Shown: positions 19,425-30,106, counted from the stretch's first letter. The stretch is 64,000 bases of DNA from Aurantiochytrium sp. KH105 (GCA_003116975.1 BGKB01000170.1:1-64000); one strand, 5' to 3'. Numbers and translations are program-made. The notes: generated by a model not told the origin, from the letters alone.

Positions 19425-20771
19425 AGGCCTCAGGCCGACGCCGGGCCCGTCTCAATTCCGGTCTGCTTGCCAGGGCCTGCTCGCCCCAAGGAAAAGTGTC
19501 TTGCTTTTGCTTGTGCTTGCTTGTGCTTGCTTGCTTGCTTGCGCTTGCTTGCTTGCAACTATACTATAGGTGGTAGTTACAAGTGCTAAGCGAAGCAACT
19601 TGAGCTTGCTGGCGGACGCTCCTCGTCCTGCTCCTCGACCTCGTCCTCGTCCTCGCGCGCTTCCCGCCTCGCAGATAGATCCTCCTCCGCCCGCAGGCCG
19701 TGCGTGCGTGCGTGCGAGGGTTGGCTTGGCGTGCGTGCGTGCGAAGGGGGAGCGTCGGCGCGGCCTCTCTGCCGTGGTCTGGTCTGTCTGTCTCTACGTG
19801 TGGCCCAAAGTGCCACTAAAAGCACCTTGCAGCTAGCTAGCACAAAACTAGCTAGTTATTAGCTACTATTATACTACTATACTAGGGAGCGGGACGATCG
19901 GTCGCCCACAATGAGAGACGGAAAGCTGGGAAGAGTGAAATAGCGGCGGCGACTTCGGAAACGCCGCAAACCTAATGCCAAGCAATCAGGATGCGCCACG
20001 ATGCGAGGCGAGGGCGGACTCGCGCGCGGGTCCCGGATGAGCGAGTGTGACGAGTATATAATGCAAGAGTGGCGAGGCTGGGTGACTGAAGGAGGACTCG
20101 CGACTTGGGATCGGGGCCCATGGGAGGGACGGCTGCTGCTGTTATACAGCTGGCTGCTGACTGTTGGCACACGAGTCCCACGAGGAGCTAGCGGCAGCGG
20201 ATAGCGCGTGTTTGCGCAGGGCCGAAGACAAGAGGACAGAAGATACACACGAACTCGGGCCCGTGGGGAGACGATGATGGGATGCGTCTCGCCACTGATC
20301 ACTCGCAAAAAGGCCGCAGATCGATCATAATTCGGGGGGAGGGGGGGAATTGAGCGAGCAAGCGAGAAAGCAGTGCGTGGACGGCCATGGTGACAAATCG
20401 AAGCCTTAGGTTCCTTGCGCAGGGGTCACTGCACGCAAAAAGAAAGAGAATGCGGATTACTATACTCATTACCGTGTTGGCATAGGCCAACTCTACAATT
20501 TTAGCTTGCCTTGACAGAGTTCTCTTTTTCCATGACCGCGAGCAATCAACCAACAGAGCGCACGTTGGTGATGTGATGAATGGGTCGATCTTAAACTCGA
20601 AGAGCCACAAAGAAGATCTGAAAACTAAGAGTGATGGGCAATGAATGGATGGATCAATTTCTAATAACGCATAAATCGATCATTCAGAGCATGACGGAGA
20701 AGAGGGAGGGGGTTGGAGGGGATGGGGCAAAAATTGATGTGAGTAAGCTGGCTGCTATGTTGACTTGACGC
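19373..20771. other. intergenic with TTGC-type repeats
   Basis: About 1.4 kb between the 5' end of the TMEM135-like gene and the 3' end of biotin synthase. It contains a TTGC/GCTTG simple-repeat tract at 19500-19558, TGCG runs near 19706-19742, and a short AT-rich CTAGCTAG/ACTATACTA patch near 19830-19890. No gene is recognised. Confidence 0.6.
19500..19558. repeat. TTGC/GCTTG simple repeat
   Basis: About 60 bp of interspersed GCTTG and TTGC units, upstream of the TMEM135-like gene. Confidence 0.8.
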
Positions 20772-22079
20772 TCAGAGCGAGGTCTCGAGCTTAGAAGAAG
20801 ACTTGTTGACCTGAATATCGACAAAGCGCGGGCCCGGCTGCGCAGCCCTGGCGGCGTCGGCGGCATCGGCGACGTCGTCATCGGCAGAGTAAGGGCTCTT
20901 GAGCGGTGCGGTGTGCGGTGCCTTGCCCACAAGGCCAAGGATCTCAAACATGCGGTCGTCCTCGCTAAAGGCCGGGTTGGGCGTGGTGAGGAGCTTGTCG
21001 CCAGTGAAGATGGAGTTGGCGCCAGCCATAAACATGAGGCCCTGGGCGGCCATGGGGAACTCCATGCGGCCAGCAGAGAGACGGACCATGGAGCGGGGCA
21101 TGACGATGCGCGCGGTGGCAATCATACGGACCATCTCATCCCACTGGGGAGCCTTGCCCTCGGCAATGAGCTTGTCGCCGAGCGGGGTACCGGCGACAGG
21201 GACGAGAGCGTTAATGGGCACGGACTCGGGGTGCTCCGTGAGGGTCGCGAGCTGGTGCAGCAGGCCGACGCGGTCATCCTCCTCCTCGCCGAGCCCAACA
21301 ATGCCACCGCAGCAGACGGAGATGCCGGCCTCGCGCACGTTCTTGACGGTGTCGAGGCGGTCGTCGTAGCTGCGCGTGGTGACAACCTTGGGGTAGTACT
21401 CGCGGCTGGTGTCCAAGTTGTGGTTGTAGGCGGTAAGACCGGCCTCCTTGAGTTGTTTGGCCTGCTCCGGGGTGAGCATGCCAAGGGTGGTGCAGACCTC
21501 CATGCCCATGCCGTTGATCTCCTTGACGAGCTCGAGGATGCGCTTAAAGGCGTGCTTTTTGCCGACGGAGCGCCAAGCGCTGCCCATGCAGAAGCGCGCA
21601 GAGCCTGCTGCCTTGGCGCGGCGCGCGGCCTCGAGGACCTCCTCGATCTGCATGGCGGGCGTGGGCTTGACAAAGGTCTTGTGGTGCTGCGACTGCGAGC
21701 AGTAGCCGCAGTTCTCAGAGCAGCCGCCGGACTTGTAGCTGATGAGGGTGGAGCGCATGATTTCGCGGCTGGAAAAGTACAGACGGTGGATCATGGCGGC
21801 GTCGAAGACGAGGTCGATGAGCGGCTTTTCGTACACGGCCTGGATCTCCTCCTTGGTCCAGTCGGTGCGAACGCGTCCGTTGACGCCGCGCACGCGGAGG
21901 TCGTCTCCCTTGAGTTCCGCCTGCAGCTTGGCCTTGTCGTCTTCGAGCTCCTCGATCCGCTTGAGCAAGGCGTCCTTGTCCGCGTTCGAGATCGCTGCCG
22001 CCGACGCCATCTGCCTCGTGGCGGCGGGCGTCCGCGCGGCTGTCCTCGCGAGCATCATCATCCTCGTCGACGCGAGCAT
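20772..22079 (-). CDS. bioB: biotin synthase (radical SAM), probably mitochondrial
   Basis: The protein has 435 residues. It performs the last step of biotin synthesis, inserting sulfur into dethiobiotin. The radical-SAM cluster motif GGCSENCGYCSQS (CxxxCxxC) is near residue 115. Downstream are the Cys and Arg residues expected to hold the [2Fe-2S] cluster: SARFCMGSAWR, EVCTTLGML, ISVCCGGIVGLGE and VRLSAGRMEF. GANSIFTGDKLLTTPNP is a typical C-terminal block. The N-terminal 30 residues are Arg/Ala/Met-rich without acids, as in a mitochondrial presequence. Between presequence and enzyme is a charged helical segment (DKDALLKRIEELEDDKAKLQ) predicted to form a short coiled coil, not usual in the family. 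Fungal and plant enzymes are also mitochondrial. The presence suggests the cell can make biotin if the other pathway genes exist. Confidence 0.95.
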   Translation of the reverse strand: MLASTRMMMLARTAARTPAATRQMASAAAISNADKDALLKRIEELEDDKAKLQAELKGDDLRVRGVNGRVRTDWTKEEIQAVYEKPLIDLVFDAAMIHRLYFSSREIMRSTLISYKSGGCSENCGYCSQSQHHKTFVKPTPAMQIEEVLEAARRAKAAGSARFCMGSAWRSVGKKHAFKRILELVKEINGMGMEVCTTLGMLTPEQAKQLKEAGLTAYNHNLDTSREYYPKVVTTRSYDDRLDTVKNVREAGISVCCGGIVGLGEEEDDRVGLLHQLATLTEHPESVPINALVPVAGTPLGDKLIAEGKAPQWDEMVRMIATARIVMPRSMVRLSAGRMEFPMAAQGLMFMAGANSIFTGDKLLTTPNPAFSEDDRMFEILGLVGKAPHTAPLKSPYSADDDVADAADAARAAQPGPRFVDIQVNKSSSKLETSL

Positions 22080-22827
22080 GTTGCTATCTTTGTTGTGTCT
22101 GTCTGTGTTGGTCTACGTTTCCCCGTTCTCCTTCTCCTCTCTTCTCTTTACACCAAAGCTATGCTGTCAGTTTCTGCCGCTCCCTGTGTGTTCCTTGCGT
22201 GCTCCTTGCGCCGCCGCTGCTGCTGCCGCTGCTGCTCGCCGGCCTTCTTCTCCCGGGGCGTAAGTCCCCCCTCGACGCCATGCGTGCATCCCGCCGCCAT
22301 CTTTCTCCTCCATCTTCCGCGCCGGCGAGCGAGGCGCTCGCCGGCGCGCCGCGCGCTCTTGCTCTCCGCCGCCGCCGCGCGCCCCTGCGCTCCCTCCCTC
22401 GCGCTCTCCTCCGCGCCGCCGCCGCCCGCACGTACCTCGCCGCCGCGTCGCGTGGCTTTGCTCTCTCTTTGCGGGTCTGCCGCCCCGCCTTCGCGCCCTC
22501 CCTGTCTCCGTCCGTTCGATTCAGGTTGCGTTTGTTGGATTGTATCGCCTCGTGTTCGCCGGTTTTGTCTCCGCGGACTGACAGTGACTGGTCTGTTTTT
22601 TCCCTTCTTTGGGCGATTGATTGACACCGGCCGGCCAGGCCGCGCGATCTATCTATCGATCGATCCTGCGTATCTAGCCAGCTGCACTGGCCGGCAGTTG
22701 TCCGCACCGGGCTCCGGCTGCGACCTCGCGCGCCCGCCGCGCTCCGCCCTGCCCCGCCCTGCTCTGCTCTGTGCTCGCGGCGCGCGCGAGGGCTCGAGGC
22801 GAGAGATGCAGGATGGCGAGGGACAAT

Positions 22828-22857
22828 GATGGATGGATGGATGGATGGATGGATGGC
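22828..22857. repeat. TGGA tetranucleotide microsatellite
   Basis: About seven tandem TGGA units in the upstream region shared by biotin synthase and isoleucyl-tRNA synthetase. Confidence 0.9.
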
Positions 22858-23012
22858 AACCGATTCGAGATGACCATGGCCAGGATGCGGCCTCGCTGCG
22901 AAGACTCCGCGACCGAGACGCCGCGCGCCCGCGCCCTCGCGCGGCGCCTCGCGCGCGCATGCGTGCGGCGGGGCTCGCAGTCGGGCCCGCGCGAGGCGCC
23001 GCGCGGGGCCGC

Positions 23013-23048
23013 GGAGGCGCGGCGCGGCANGGGAGGCGCGGCGCGGCA
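23013..23048. other. single-N scaffold join flanked by a 17-bp duplication
   Basis: An ambiguous base at 23030 is preceded (23013-23029) and followed (23032-23048) by the same 17-bp GC-rich sequence. This looks like two contigs whose overlapping ends were joined with one N instead of being merged. Confidence 0.75.
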
Positions 23049-23216
23049 GGGCGCGTCGTCGTCGGCGCGGCCGAGCCGGCGCGTGCGCGGCTTCCAGGCC
23101 GTCGGACGTGACCGCCGACGGCACCGGGCCCGCGGCGCCCGCGCGGATGACGTGATGGGCGGCCGCGGCGTGCAGCGCGCGCAGCGCGGGCTCGGAGCAG
23201 GGGCCGCCGCTGACGT

Positions 23217-23262
23217 GCGTGCCTGCGTGCGAGCGTGGGCGTGCGTGCGTGCGTGCGTGCGT
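23217..23262. repeat. TGCG tetranucleotide repeat
   Basis: An imperfect run of TGCG/GTGC units in GC-rich intergenic DNA. Confidence 0.8.
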
Positions 23263-24527
23263 GGAGAAGAGGCAAGGCGAGCCACAAAGAGGAGGGAGGG
23301 AGGGAGGGCGCCGGGAGACCTGGGTGACGGGACCCGGAGGTCTCGGTGGCTCCGGATGTGCGGATGATGAAGGATGGGGATGAATGAGGGCGACGACGAT
23401 GACGAGGATGGGGTGATCCAAGATGGCTTAGGGAGAGGAGCAAGAAGAAGAGCAACAGGGCGGCACGGCGGGCCGAGCGTGGCGTCTGTCATCTTGGTGG
23501 CGGGGAAAGGGTGGCACGTGGATCGCGAGAGCGGTGCGGCGGCGATGACGAGGAGGGCGCGTGCGGCTGCGACACGATCTGCAGCTGGCTGCAGCTGCAG
23601 CTGCCAGGGCTCATGGAACGGCTGACAGTGAAGCAAGAAGAAGAAGAGCATCAACGCAGCAGCAGCAGCAGCAGCAGCCAGCAGCGAGACGACGTGGCCG
23701 AGGCTGGAGGAGCGACGCAGCCTGCCACACACGGACCTTCCCTCCGCCTACGTAAGATATGATGCACGTCTTTGAGCAACGCCAGGACCGGTCGTTAAAA
23801 GACCCACGACGCGGACCTTTTCCTTCTTGCGTGCGACGGCGAGCGACACTGCGACCACCGAGAGCGAGAGCGGCAATGAGCGCGAGCCCTGGTCGCCTGG
23901 CTCCAAGATTAAAGAACGAGGGGGGGGGGAGGGATGCGCGGGAAGGTGTGTACTTGGGAGGTGGGGTGCGCAGGAACTGTGCGGCTGTCTGCCGGAGGCC
24001 GTCCTGTAAAAGCCGCCTTGGCGAACAGACGGTGCAGAAAGCGAGCGAGGACTGACAGTGATGTGAGTGGTGGGCGGACGCCGTGGTGCTCTTCTTGCCA
24101 AACAAACTTCGACTTGCATTTTTGGCAAAGACATCCGGCTGGCTGACTGGCTGGCTAGCAAGGGCTGGCAAGGGCTGGCGGCTGCGGCACGCGCAGCTTG
24201 GTGATGGCGGCGGGGCCTCCGAGAGCTCACGATCACGTGCCACGGTGCACCCTTACTACAGTTCGTAACAGAGGTTTTCTTTTTTTCCTTGCGCAAAGTC
24301 CAAGCAAAATTCGCAGATTGCAGCAGCTGCTGCTGCAGCAACCAACCAACTGCAACCAACTGCAAATGAGATGTGGACCGTTCGAGCAATGGTGAAGCAG
24401 ACAAACAAACAAAAAAAAGGGGGGGCTCATCTGCCACTGTGAGAGAAGAAAGAAACACCAAGGTGACGACAGATGTGCGTGAGTGGCCAGTTGAGAGTTT
24501 CCATCGGACCTGCCACTGTTGAAAGGT

Positions 24528-24571
<44 letters not shown>
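24528..24571. repeat. CTGG tetranucleotide microsatellite
   Basis: About eleven tandem CTGG units, about 230 bp upstream of the isoleucyl-tRNA synthetase start codon. Confidence 0.9.
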
Positions 24572-24804
24572 CAGATTTAGCAAGCACATCAAAGGGAACC
24601 CAACTGATTAGCCTGTAATACTTTTTCGTATCATCATTGGCATCCAAACCCGTTTTTACGCACCGTCTGGACCAGTGAAAATGCGTTGCGCATATTTAGG
24701 TGCCTGTCCCTTTTAAGGGCCCATCGCTCGCCGACAACCACGAGCACAGTGGAGCAAAGCATTTGTTCGACGCCTCTTGTGCGCAGATCAGATCTGCGCG
24801 CAAG

Positions 24805-27800
24805 ATGTTGTCGCGTAGACCTCTGCGGGCGATCTCGCCGCTTCTCGCGCGAGGCCAGCAACGACAAGTGCTGCCCCTTGGCTTGCAGCGTCCGCAGGCT
24901 CCAAAGTGTCCGCACTGTCCGCAGCAGCAGCAGCAGCAGCAATGCTCGCCACTCGCAGACTGCAGCCACGACAGCAGCAGCAAGAGCTACCGCGCCACCT
25001 TTGCCACGACGACCTCGAGCAAGAACGCTGGACAGCAAAATGAAAAGCCAAACAACAAGAAGAAGGCCAAAAAGAAGAAGAATCAAAAGCCAAAGTCCAA
25101 GTACGAAGCCTCCGTGAATCTGCCCAAGACAGAGTTTCCCATGCGCGCATCTGCCGCAACCCGCGAGGTGGAAAGCGTCGATGCACTGACCAGCCAGCTC
25201 TACAACTGGCAACGCGAGACTCGCAAAGAAGGCACCGAGGACTTTTTCCTCCACGACGGACCGCCCTACGCCAATGGCGACCTCCACACGGGACACTTTC
25301 TCAACAAGTCGCTCAAGGACTTTATCAATCGCTATCAACTCATGCGCGGAAAACGCGTCCATTACGTTCCTGGATGGGACACGCACGGTCTTCCCATTGA
25401 ACTCAAGGCGCTTCAGCTCGCGGGCGAGCAGGCGCGACCCAGTCTTGATGCAAGGACCATCCGCTCCAATGCCCAATCCTGCGCGGAACAAACCATGGAC
25501 AAGCAGCGCCAAGGCATCATCCGCTGGGGACTCATGGGCGATTGGGCACGTCAAAGCGACGGCTGGTACTCTACCATGGACAAATCGTACGAGGGTCATC
25601 AGATTAATGTTTTTCGCCAAATGGTCAAACGAGGCCTCGTCTTTCGTGGCCTCAAGCCCGTCTACTGGTCGTACTCGTCCGGAACCGCCCTCGCCGAAGC
25701 TGAAATTGAGTACAGCGACGACCACGTCAGTCCTTCTTGCTTTGTCGATCTCACCGTGCGCAAGCTTTCGGACGCAGCTGCAGCGCAGCTTCAGAGCGCC
25801 GGGGCAGGCAGTCTCCACGAGCAAGCCATCCACCTTACCATCTGGACCACGACACCCTGGACACTTCCATCGAATGTGGCCGTCTGCGTTCACGCGGAGC
25901 TCGAGTACGCCTTGCTCGCAGACAATGCCAACCCAACCGCCCCCTTGCGGGTCATTGCCAAGGATATTGTCGAACGCGAATCTCTTCCCGAACTCAGTAA
26001 AATGTACCCCGAGGGCTACACAATCGCTGGATGCGTGCCTGGCGCAGCGCTCGAGGGCACCACCTACCTTTCCCCGCTCGTCAGCGACTACTTTGATGAC
26101 AGCGACGAGGCAGAGACGACCGCAAAGCTTCCCAAGGGTCTCTACTCGGTGCTTTGCGGTGCGCATGTTTCGCTCGACGCAGGTACGGGCTTGGTGCACA
26201 CTGCTCCCATGCATGGCCAAGATGATGCCATGGTGTGGCAAGAATACGGTCACGAACTCTTGGACTGCCCTCTCGTCGTAGACTCCAAGGGTTGCTTCAA
26301 TATGCACGAGGACAAAGCCCGCTTCCTCCCCTCGCATGTGCGTGCCAAGCTGCACGAGGTTCACATCCACCAAGGTGGCAACGAGGCTGTCTTGGAGCTC
26401 TTGCAGGACTTTGGCCGCCTCGCTGTGCCCTCCACGTCGTACGCTCACCGTTATCCATACGATTGGCGCACAAAGAAGCCCGTCATCATCATGGCGACCG
26501 ATCAGTGGTTCGTCAATCTTGCTACTCTCAAACACGATGCGAAGAAGGCCCTTGAACCTGTCGATCTCGTCCCGGCCTCAAGCCGACCCCGACTTGCCTC
26601 CATGCTCCAAGGTCGCGACCAATGGTGCATTTCACGCCAGCGGTACTGGGGCGTACCTATTCCGGCCTTATTCCCTCTTGAAAGCTCCGATGGCGAACCA
26701 TGGCTCGACGAATATGTCGTGCAAGCTGCCCAAGAAGCCATTAGCGAGAATGGCTCGGATTGGTGGTTCCTTTCGCCAGAAGTCGAAGCCAGCATTTCGA
26801 CGCGCGCAAATGCCCTTCGTGTCCAAGCAGGCCTCACTGAGCGCTCCGGACATTGGGTGCGCGGTACCGATACGCTCGACGTGTGGTTCGATAGCGGGTG
26901 TTCGTGGAGCGCAGTTTTGCCAGAAGGCGCCCAGGCAGACGTCTACCTGGAAGGCTCCGACCAGCATCGTGGATGGTTCCAATCGAGTCTGCTGACGCGA
27001 GTTGCCGCCACGAGTGGCGAAAATGACGCAGGAGAGCCCATGGAACCTACCGCTCCCTTTCGCCACATCGTCACACACGGCTTTATCCTCGATGAGCATG
27101 GACGCAAAATGTCCAAGTCGCTTGGCAATATCATTGAACCGGGTGATGTGATTCGCGAGTTTGGTGCCGACGTGCTTCGCTTTTGGGTTGCCTCGACCAA
27201 CTTTGTCGACGACGTGGCCATCAGTCCAGAACTCATTCGCGAGAGCAGCGACAACTTGCGTCGCGTTCGCAATGTTATGCGTTTCTTACTCGGCAACTTA
27301 TTCGACTTTTCGCCTTCGACCTCATCGTCTGCGACCGTGACGATTCCTGAAGACCTCAAAGAGCATCTCGAACCCATCGACCTTTACATGCTCGACCGAA
27401 CGTATCATTTCGTTGAGGCCTCTCGCACCGCCTACGATGAGTTTAGATTTCGCTCCGTCTTTTCCGAAATCGTACGCTTTACCAATGCCGACGTTTCGGC
27501 GCTTTACAGCGCAAGCGTCAAGGATAGACTTTACAATGCTGCCGCGGATTCGCCCTCGCGAAAGGCTTGTCAATGGGTCTCCTTCGAGGTGCTGCAGGCC
27601 CTCACGCTGGTGTCGGCGCCCATTCTGGCCTTTACTGCGCAAGATCTCTTCAAGTTTGCCCTCCAAGAGGTCGGACCCTTTCGTGGTGCGCCCACGGACG
27701 CATTTGCAGTGCACCAGATTCCATTTCCCGATCTTCCTGCCGGATGGGTACTTGACGATGTTGCACGGCAGCGCTTCGATACCGTATTGGCCTTGCGGCA

Positions 27801-28173
27801 GCAAGTCAACCGTAGCCTGGATGTACTTCGTTCTCAAGGTTCAATTCGCTCTTCGGAGGAGGCCGAGCTATTTGTCACTCTTCGTTCCGACGCACCTTCG
27901 GATCTTGTGAGTTTTGCAAGCACGCTTGAGGCCGTCCTCTTGCTTGCCAAATGTGAGGTCTCTCAGGCTTCTGAACAAAGTGCTGGCCTCGATGCTGCGA
28001 GCAACCTCGAGGTGCTCGATACTGTGCCTGTACCCGATGATGTCTCTGATGTCGCTGAGCTCCGCCTTGTGCGCACTTCAAAGACGCGATGCGAGCGCTG
28101 CCGGAGGCACACGGCGCCCACCGAGGACGAACTTTGCCCTCGTTGTGCGACCATCGTACCCGAACCCCTTTGA
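24805..28173 (+). CDS. isoleucyl-tRNA synthetase, probably mitochondrial
   Basis: The protein has 1122 residues from the ATG at 24805 (MLSRRPLRAISPLLARGQQRQ), whose Arg-rich, acid-free start fits a mitochondrial presequence; an in-frame ATG at 24700 gives a less likely leader. A Lys/Asn/Gln-rich linker precedes the class I core. The HIGH-type motif is HDGPPYANGDLHTGH (HTGH near residue 160), with GWDTHGLPIE following; the KMSKS motif DEHGRKMSKSLGN is near 768. The CP1 editing domain lies between (IWTTTPWTLPSNV). The C-terminus has a four-cysteine zinc site, CERCRRH...CPRC, as in bacterial and mitochondrial IleRS. The enzyme charges tRNA-Ile and removes misactivated valine. The bacterial-type C-terminal zinc motif and presequence argue for the organellar rather than cytosolic isoform (IARS2-like). 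The frame is uninterrupted for 3.4 kb. Confidence 0.95.
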   Translation: MLSRRPLRAISPLLARGQQRQVLPLGLQRPQAPKCPHCPQQQQQQQCSPLADCSHDSSSKSYRATFATTTSSKNAGQQNEKPNNKKKAKKKKNQKPKSKYEASVNLPKTEFPMRASAATREVESVDALTSQLYNWQRETRKEGTEDFFLHDGPPYANGDLHTGHFLNKSLKDFINRYQLMRGKRVHYVPGWDTHGLPIELKALQLAGEQARPSLDARTIRSNAQSCAEQTMDKQRQGIIRWGLMGDWARQSDGWYSTMDKSYEGHQINVFRQMVKRGLVFRGLKPVYWSYSSGTALAEAEIEYSDDHVSPSCFVDLTVRKLSDAAAAQLQSAGAGSLHEQAIHLTIWTTTPWTLPSNVAVCVHAELEYALLADNANPTAPLRVIAKDIVERESLPELSKMYPEGYTIAGCVPGAALEGTTYLSPLVSDYFDDSDEAETTAKLPKGLYSVLCGAHVSLDAGTGLVHTAPMHGQDDAMVWQEYGHELLDCPLVVDSKGCFNMHEDKARFLPSHVRAKLHEVHIHQGGNEAVLELLQDFGRLAVPSTSYAHRYPYDWRTKKPVIIMATDQWFVNLATLKHDAKKALEPVDLVPASSRPRLASMLQGRDQWCISRQRYWGVPIPALFPLESSDGEPWLDEYVVQAAQEAISENGSDWWFLSPEVEASISTRANALRVQAGLTERSGHWVRGTDTLDVWFDSGCSWSAVLPEGAQADVYLEGSDQHRGWFQSSLLTRVAATSGENDAGEPMEPTAPFRHIVTHGFILDEHGRKMSKSLGNIIEPGDVIREFGADVLRFWVASTNFVDDVAISPELIRESSDNLRRVRNVMRFLLGNLFDFSPSTSSSATVTIPEDLKEHLEPIDLYMLDRTYHFVEASRTAYDEFRFRSVFSEIVRFTNADVSALYSASVKDRLYNAAADSPSRKACQWVSFEVLQALTLVSAPILAFTAQDLFKFALQEVGPFRGAPTDAFAVHQIPFPDLPAGWVLDDVARQRFDTVLALRQQVNRSLDVLRSQGSIRSSEEAELFVTLRSDAPSDLVSFASTLEAVLLLAKCEVSQASEQSAGLDAASNLEVLDTVPVPDDVSDVAELRLVRTSKTRCERCRRHTAPTEDELCPRCATIVPEPL

Positions 28174-28741
28174 TAAACAAACACACAAAATTACACTCAC
28201 ACAAAAAAATTGCATGCAAAATGACGAGAGGGCAGGCTCATCTTGATGGAAATCAACAAATCTCTTTTTGGGAGTGAATGAATGAAATCGCGATATGAAG
28301 TGTGTTTTGAATGGTGAGAACTTTAATTCTGAGTCTCGTCTCGCCACAAAGAGAATCGATCTTTTGATACGGAACTTTGCCGAACCCTTGCGTACGTCAA
28401 GGAGAAGAGACTTGGTACCCATAGTTGCTTCGAAGTCCACGAAGTCCACGCCTTTTTAGAAAATCTCAGAGGAGCGACTCGGCCTTTGCTCGGACAGCAC
28501 GGAAAAGTGACAAACGAGGGCAAATGATGGTTCTCGTTCCTTGCAATCTTTCATACGTGCTGCTTCGGACGGCTTGATTGTCGTCAGAGAATCCCTACCT
28601 CGTCGCCTCACGAGGAGGATCGATCCAGTCGAAATTGCTCGTATCAGAAATTAACATTGAGAAGAGAGGAAAGAAAAGTGATTTCAAGCAAGAATGAAAA
28701 GGATACTTTATAAAAGGGTGTGAAAAAAAAACTATGCCGCC
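28174..28741. other. convergent 3' intergenic region
   Basis: About 570 bp between the stop codons of isoleucyl-tRNA synthetase and the convergent PLP enzyme. It is AT-richer than flanking coding DNA, with short A-runs. No gene or repeat is seen. Confidence 0.6.
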
Positions 28742-30106
28742 TCATCGCGAAATGGAGTCGAGGGCCTGCGCAAAGTCGCTAATAATGTCCTCGGCAGCCT
28801 CAAGACCGACAGAAACGCGGATGAGCGTCTTGGGGGTCTGCGAGTCCGGACCCTCGACGCTGGAGCGGTGCTCGATAAGCGTCTCCGTGCCACCGAGACT
28901 TGTGCCACGCTTGGCAAGCTGCATCGTGGCAGTTAGCTTGATGGCATCCTGCTCGGTGGCGACCAAGAAGGAGAGCATGCCTCCAAAATTATCCTTGACC
29001 TGGCTCTTGGCAATTTCGTGTCCTGGGTGCGATTCGAGTCCAGGGTAGAAAACCCGTGTAACAGCGGAATGGGAGTCCAGGAATTGCGCCACTGCCAGTC
29101 CGTTGCGCGAATGCATGGCCATGCGGACAGCCAGCGAGCGCATGCCGCGAAGGGCGAGCCAGCAGTCAAAAGGTGCCAGCACCGCGCCTCCATAGTGCTG
29201 AATCGAGCGAATACGCGCAAAGAGCTCGGTGGCGAGCAGCGTCGAGCCCGCAACGACGGCGCCGCCAATGAGGTCACTGTGTCCACCAATGTATTTGGTT
29301 ACAGAGTGGAGAACAAGGTCGCAACCAAGCTCGATGGGACGGCATACGGCCGGGGAGAACCATGTCGCGTCGACAAGGACTGCAGCGCCATACTCGTGCG
29401 CGATCTCGCAGGCCCGGCGAATATCGGTGATCTTCAAGTTCGGGTTGCTTGGCGTCTCGAGCCAAAGCAAGACCCGACCCTGCGCGTCACGAACCTTGGC
29501 TGCGGCCTCTTTCACCGCCTTGCGCACCTCATCCAAGTTCGAAGCGTCGATCGTGGTCGTGCCGAGGCCCCAGGGACCAAAGACAGTGTGAAGGAGCTGG
29601 CGATTGCCATAGTACACATCATCGGGCATGACGACGTGGCCGCCCACAAGAGTCTGAAAGACGGCGTTGGCTGCCGCGCTTCCAGATGCAAAAGCAGCGG
29701 CGTCCACGCCAGCGTCGGCGGTCGCGAGAGCGTCCTCGAGGCGGCTTCGCGTCGGGTTCTTTTCACGCGAATACGAGAATCCTCGCGGGTATGAGAGGTT
29801 TTGGGCGCGCTCGTAGGTGCTGGCAAGCTGGATGGGCGGCGAGAGGGCTCCTGTGGCGGCGCAGGGCTCGCAACCAGCGTGCGCCAGGGCCGTAGCCTGC
29901 ATGTTTTCAGTGCTTAGGTCCTTGAGCAAGCCATTCCCGTTCAAAAAGCGCTTGGCAGTCTCCTTGGCCGCGTCTTCGCGGCTCGTCGCGCCGACGAGCC
30001 AGCGCAGCACGTACACCGCCGTCTTGATGGCCTTGGTCACACCGCGCACGGCCGCAAGTGCGATCAAAAGGCGCGCTGCCAGACGCACGGCTCGCTCGAG
30101 CTCCAT
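28742..30106 (-). CDS. Cys/Met metabolism PLP-dependent enzyme (cystathionine gamma-synthase-type)
   Basis: The protein has 454 residues. After an unusual N-terminal extension of about 85 residues that contains a hydrophobic stretch (AVRLAARLLIALAAVRGV), the fold-type I core begins at PPIQLASTYER. It has YSREKNPTRSRLEDALA, the PLP-binding FASGSAAANAV block, LETPSNPNLKITDI, and the catalytic lysine in SVTKYIGGHSD. GTSLGGTETLIEHR and LIRVSVGLE complete the C-terminal signature. Members include cystathionine gamma-synthase, cystathionine beta- and gamma-lyase and methionine gamma-lyase, which act in transsulfuration and methionine metabolism; the exact reaction cannot be told by eye. The usual VDNTF before the lysine reads VDATW here, a change near the PLP ring. 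The N-terminal segment may be a targeting or membrane anchor signal. Confidence 0.88.
   Translation of the reverse strand: MELERAVRLAARLLIALAAVRGVTKAIKTAVYVLRWLVGATSREDAAKETAKRFLNGNGLLKDLSTENMQATALAHAGCEPCAATGALSPPIQLASTYERAQNLSYPRGFSYSREKNPTRSRLEDALATADAGVDAAAFASGSAAANAVFQTLVGGHVVMPDDVYYGNRQLLHTVFGPWGLGTTTIDASNLDEVRKAVKEAAAKVRDAQGRVLLWLETPSNPNLKITDIRRACEIAHEYGAAVLVDATWFSPAVCRPIELGCDLVLHSVTKYIGGHSDLIGGAVVAGSTLLATELFARIRSIQHYGGAVLAPFDCWLALRGMRSLAVRMAMHSRNGLAVAQFLDSHSAVTRVFYPGLESHPGHEIAKSQVKDNFGGMLSFLVATEQDAIKLTATMQLAKRGTSLGGTETLIEHRSSVEGPDSQTPKTLIRVSVGLEAAEDIISDFAQALDSISR

Larger units (their letters stand above)
22080..24804. other. 2.7 kb divergent intergenic region rich in simple repeats
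   Basis: This region separates biotin synthase (-) from isoleucyl-tRNA synthetase (+). It is very GC-rich in its first half, with TGGA (22828-22857) and TGCG (23217-23262) runs and a scaffold N at 23030, and has a long CTGG run at 24528-24571. CAGCTG/CTGCAG clusters occur near 22680, 23580 and 24325. Frames of 200-420 codons cross it on both strands, but they are Arg/Ala/Pro/Ser-rich and overlap in several frames. I see no gene. Confidence 0.6.

Noticed and set aside
20913-22829. 638-codon plus-strand frame antisense to biotin synthase
   Set aside because: Shadow of the biotin synthase gene extended by upstream GC-rich DNA.
22159-23421. 420-codon minus-strand frame containing an N
   Set aside because: Entirely low-complexity, overlaps other long frames on both strands, and crosses a scaffold join.
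24634-26535. 633-codon minus-strand frame opposite isoleucyl-tRNA synthetase
   Set aside because: It lies antisense to a clearly recognised enzyme; its composition mirrors the GC-rich codon use of that gene and it has no domain of its own.
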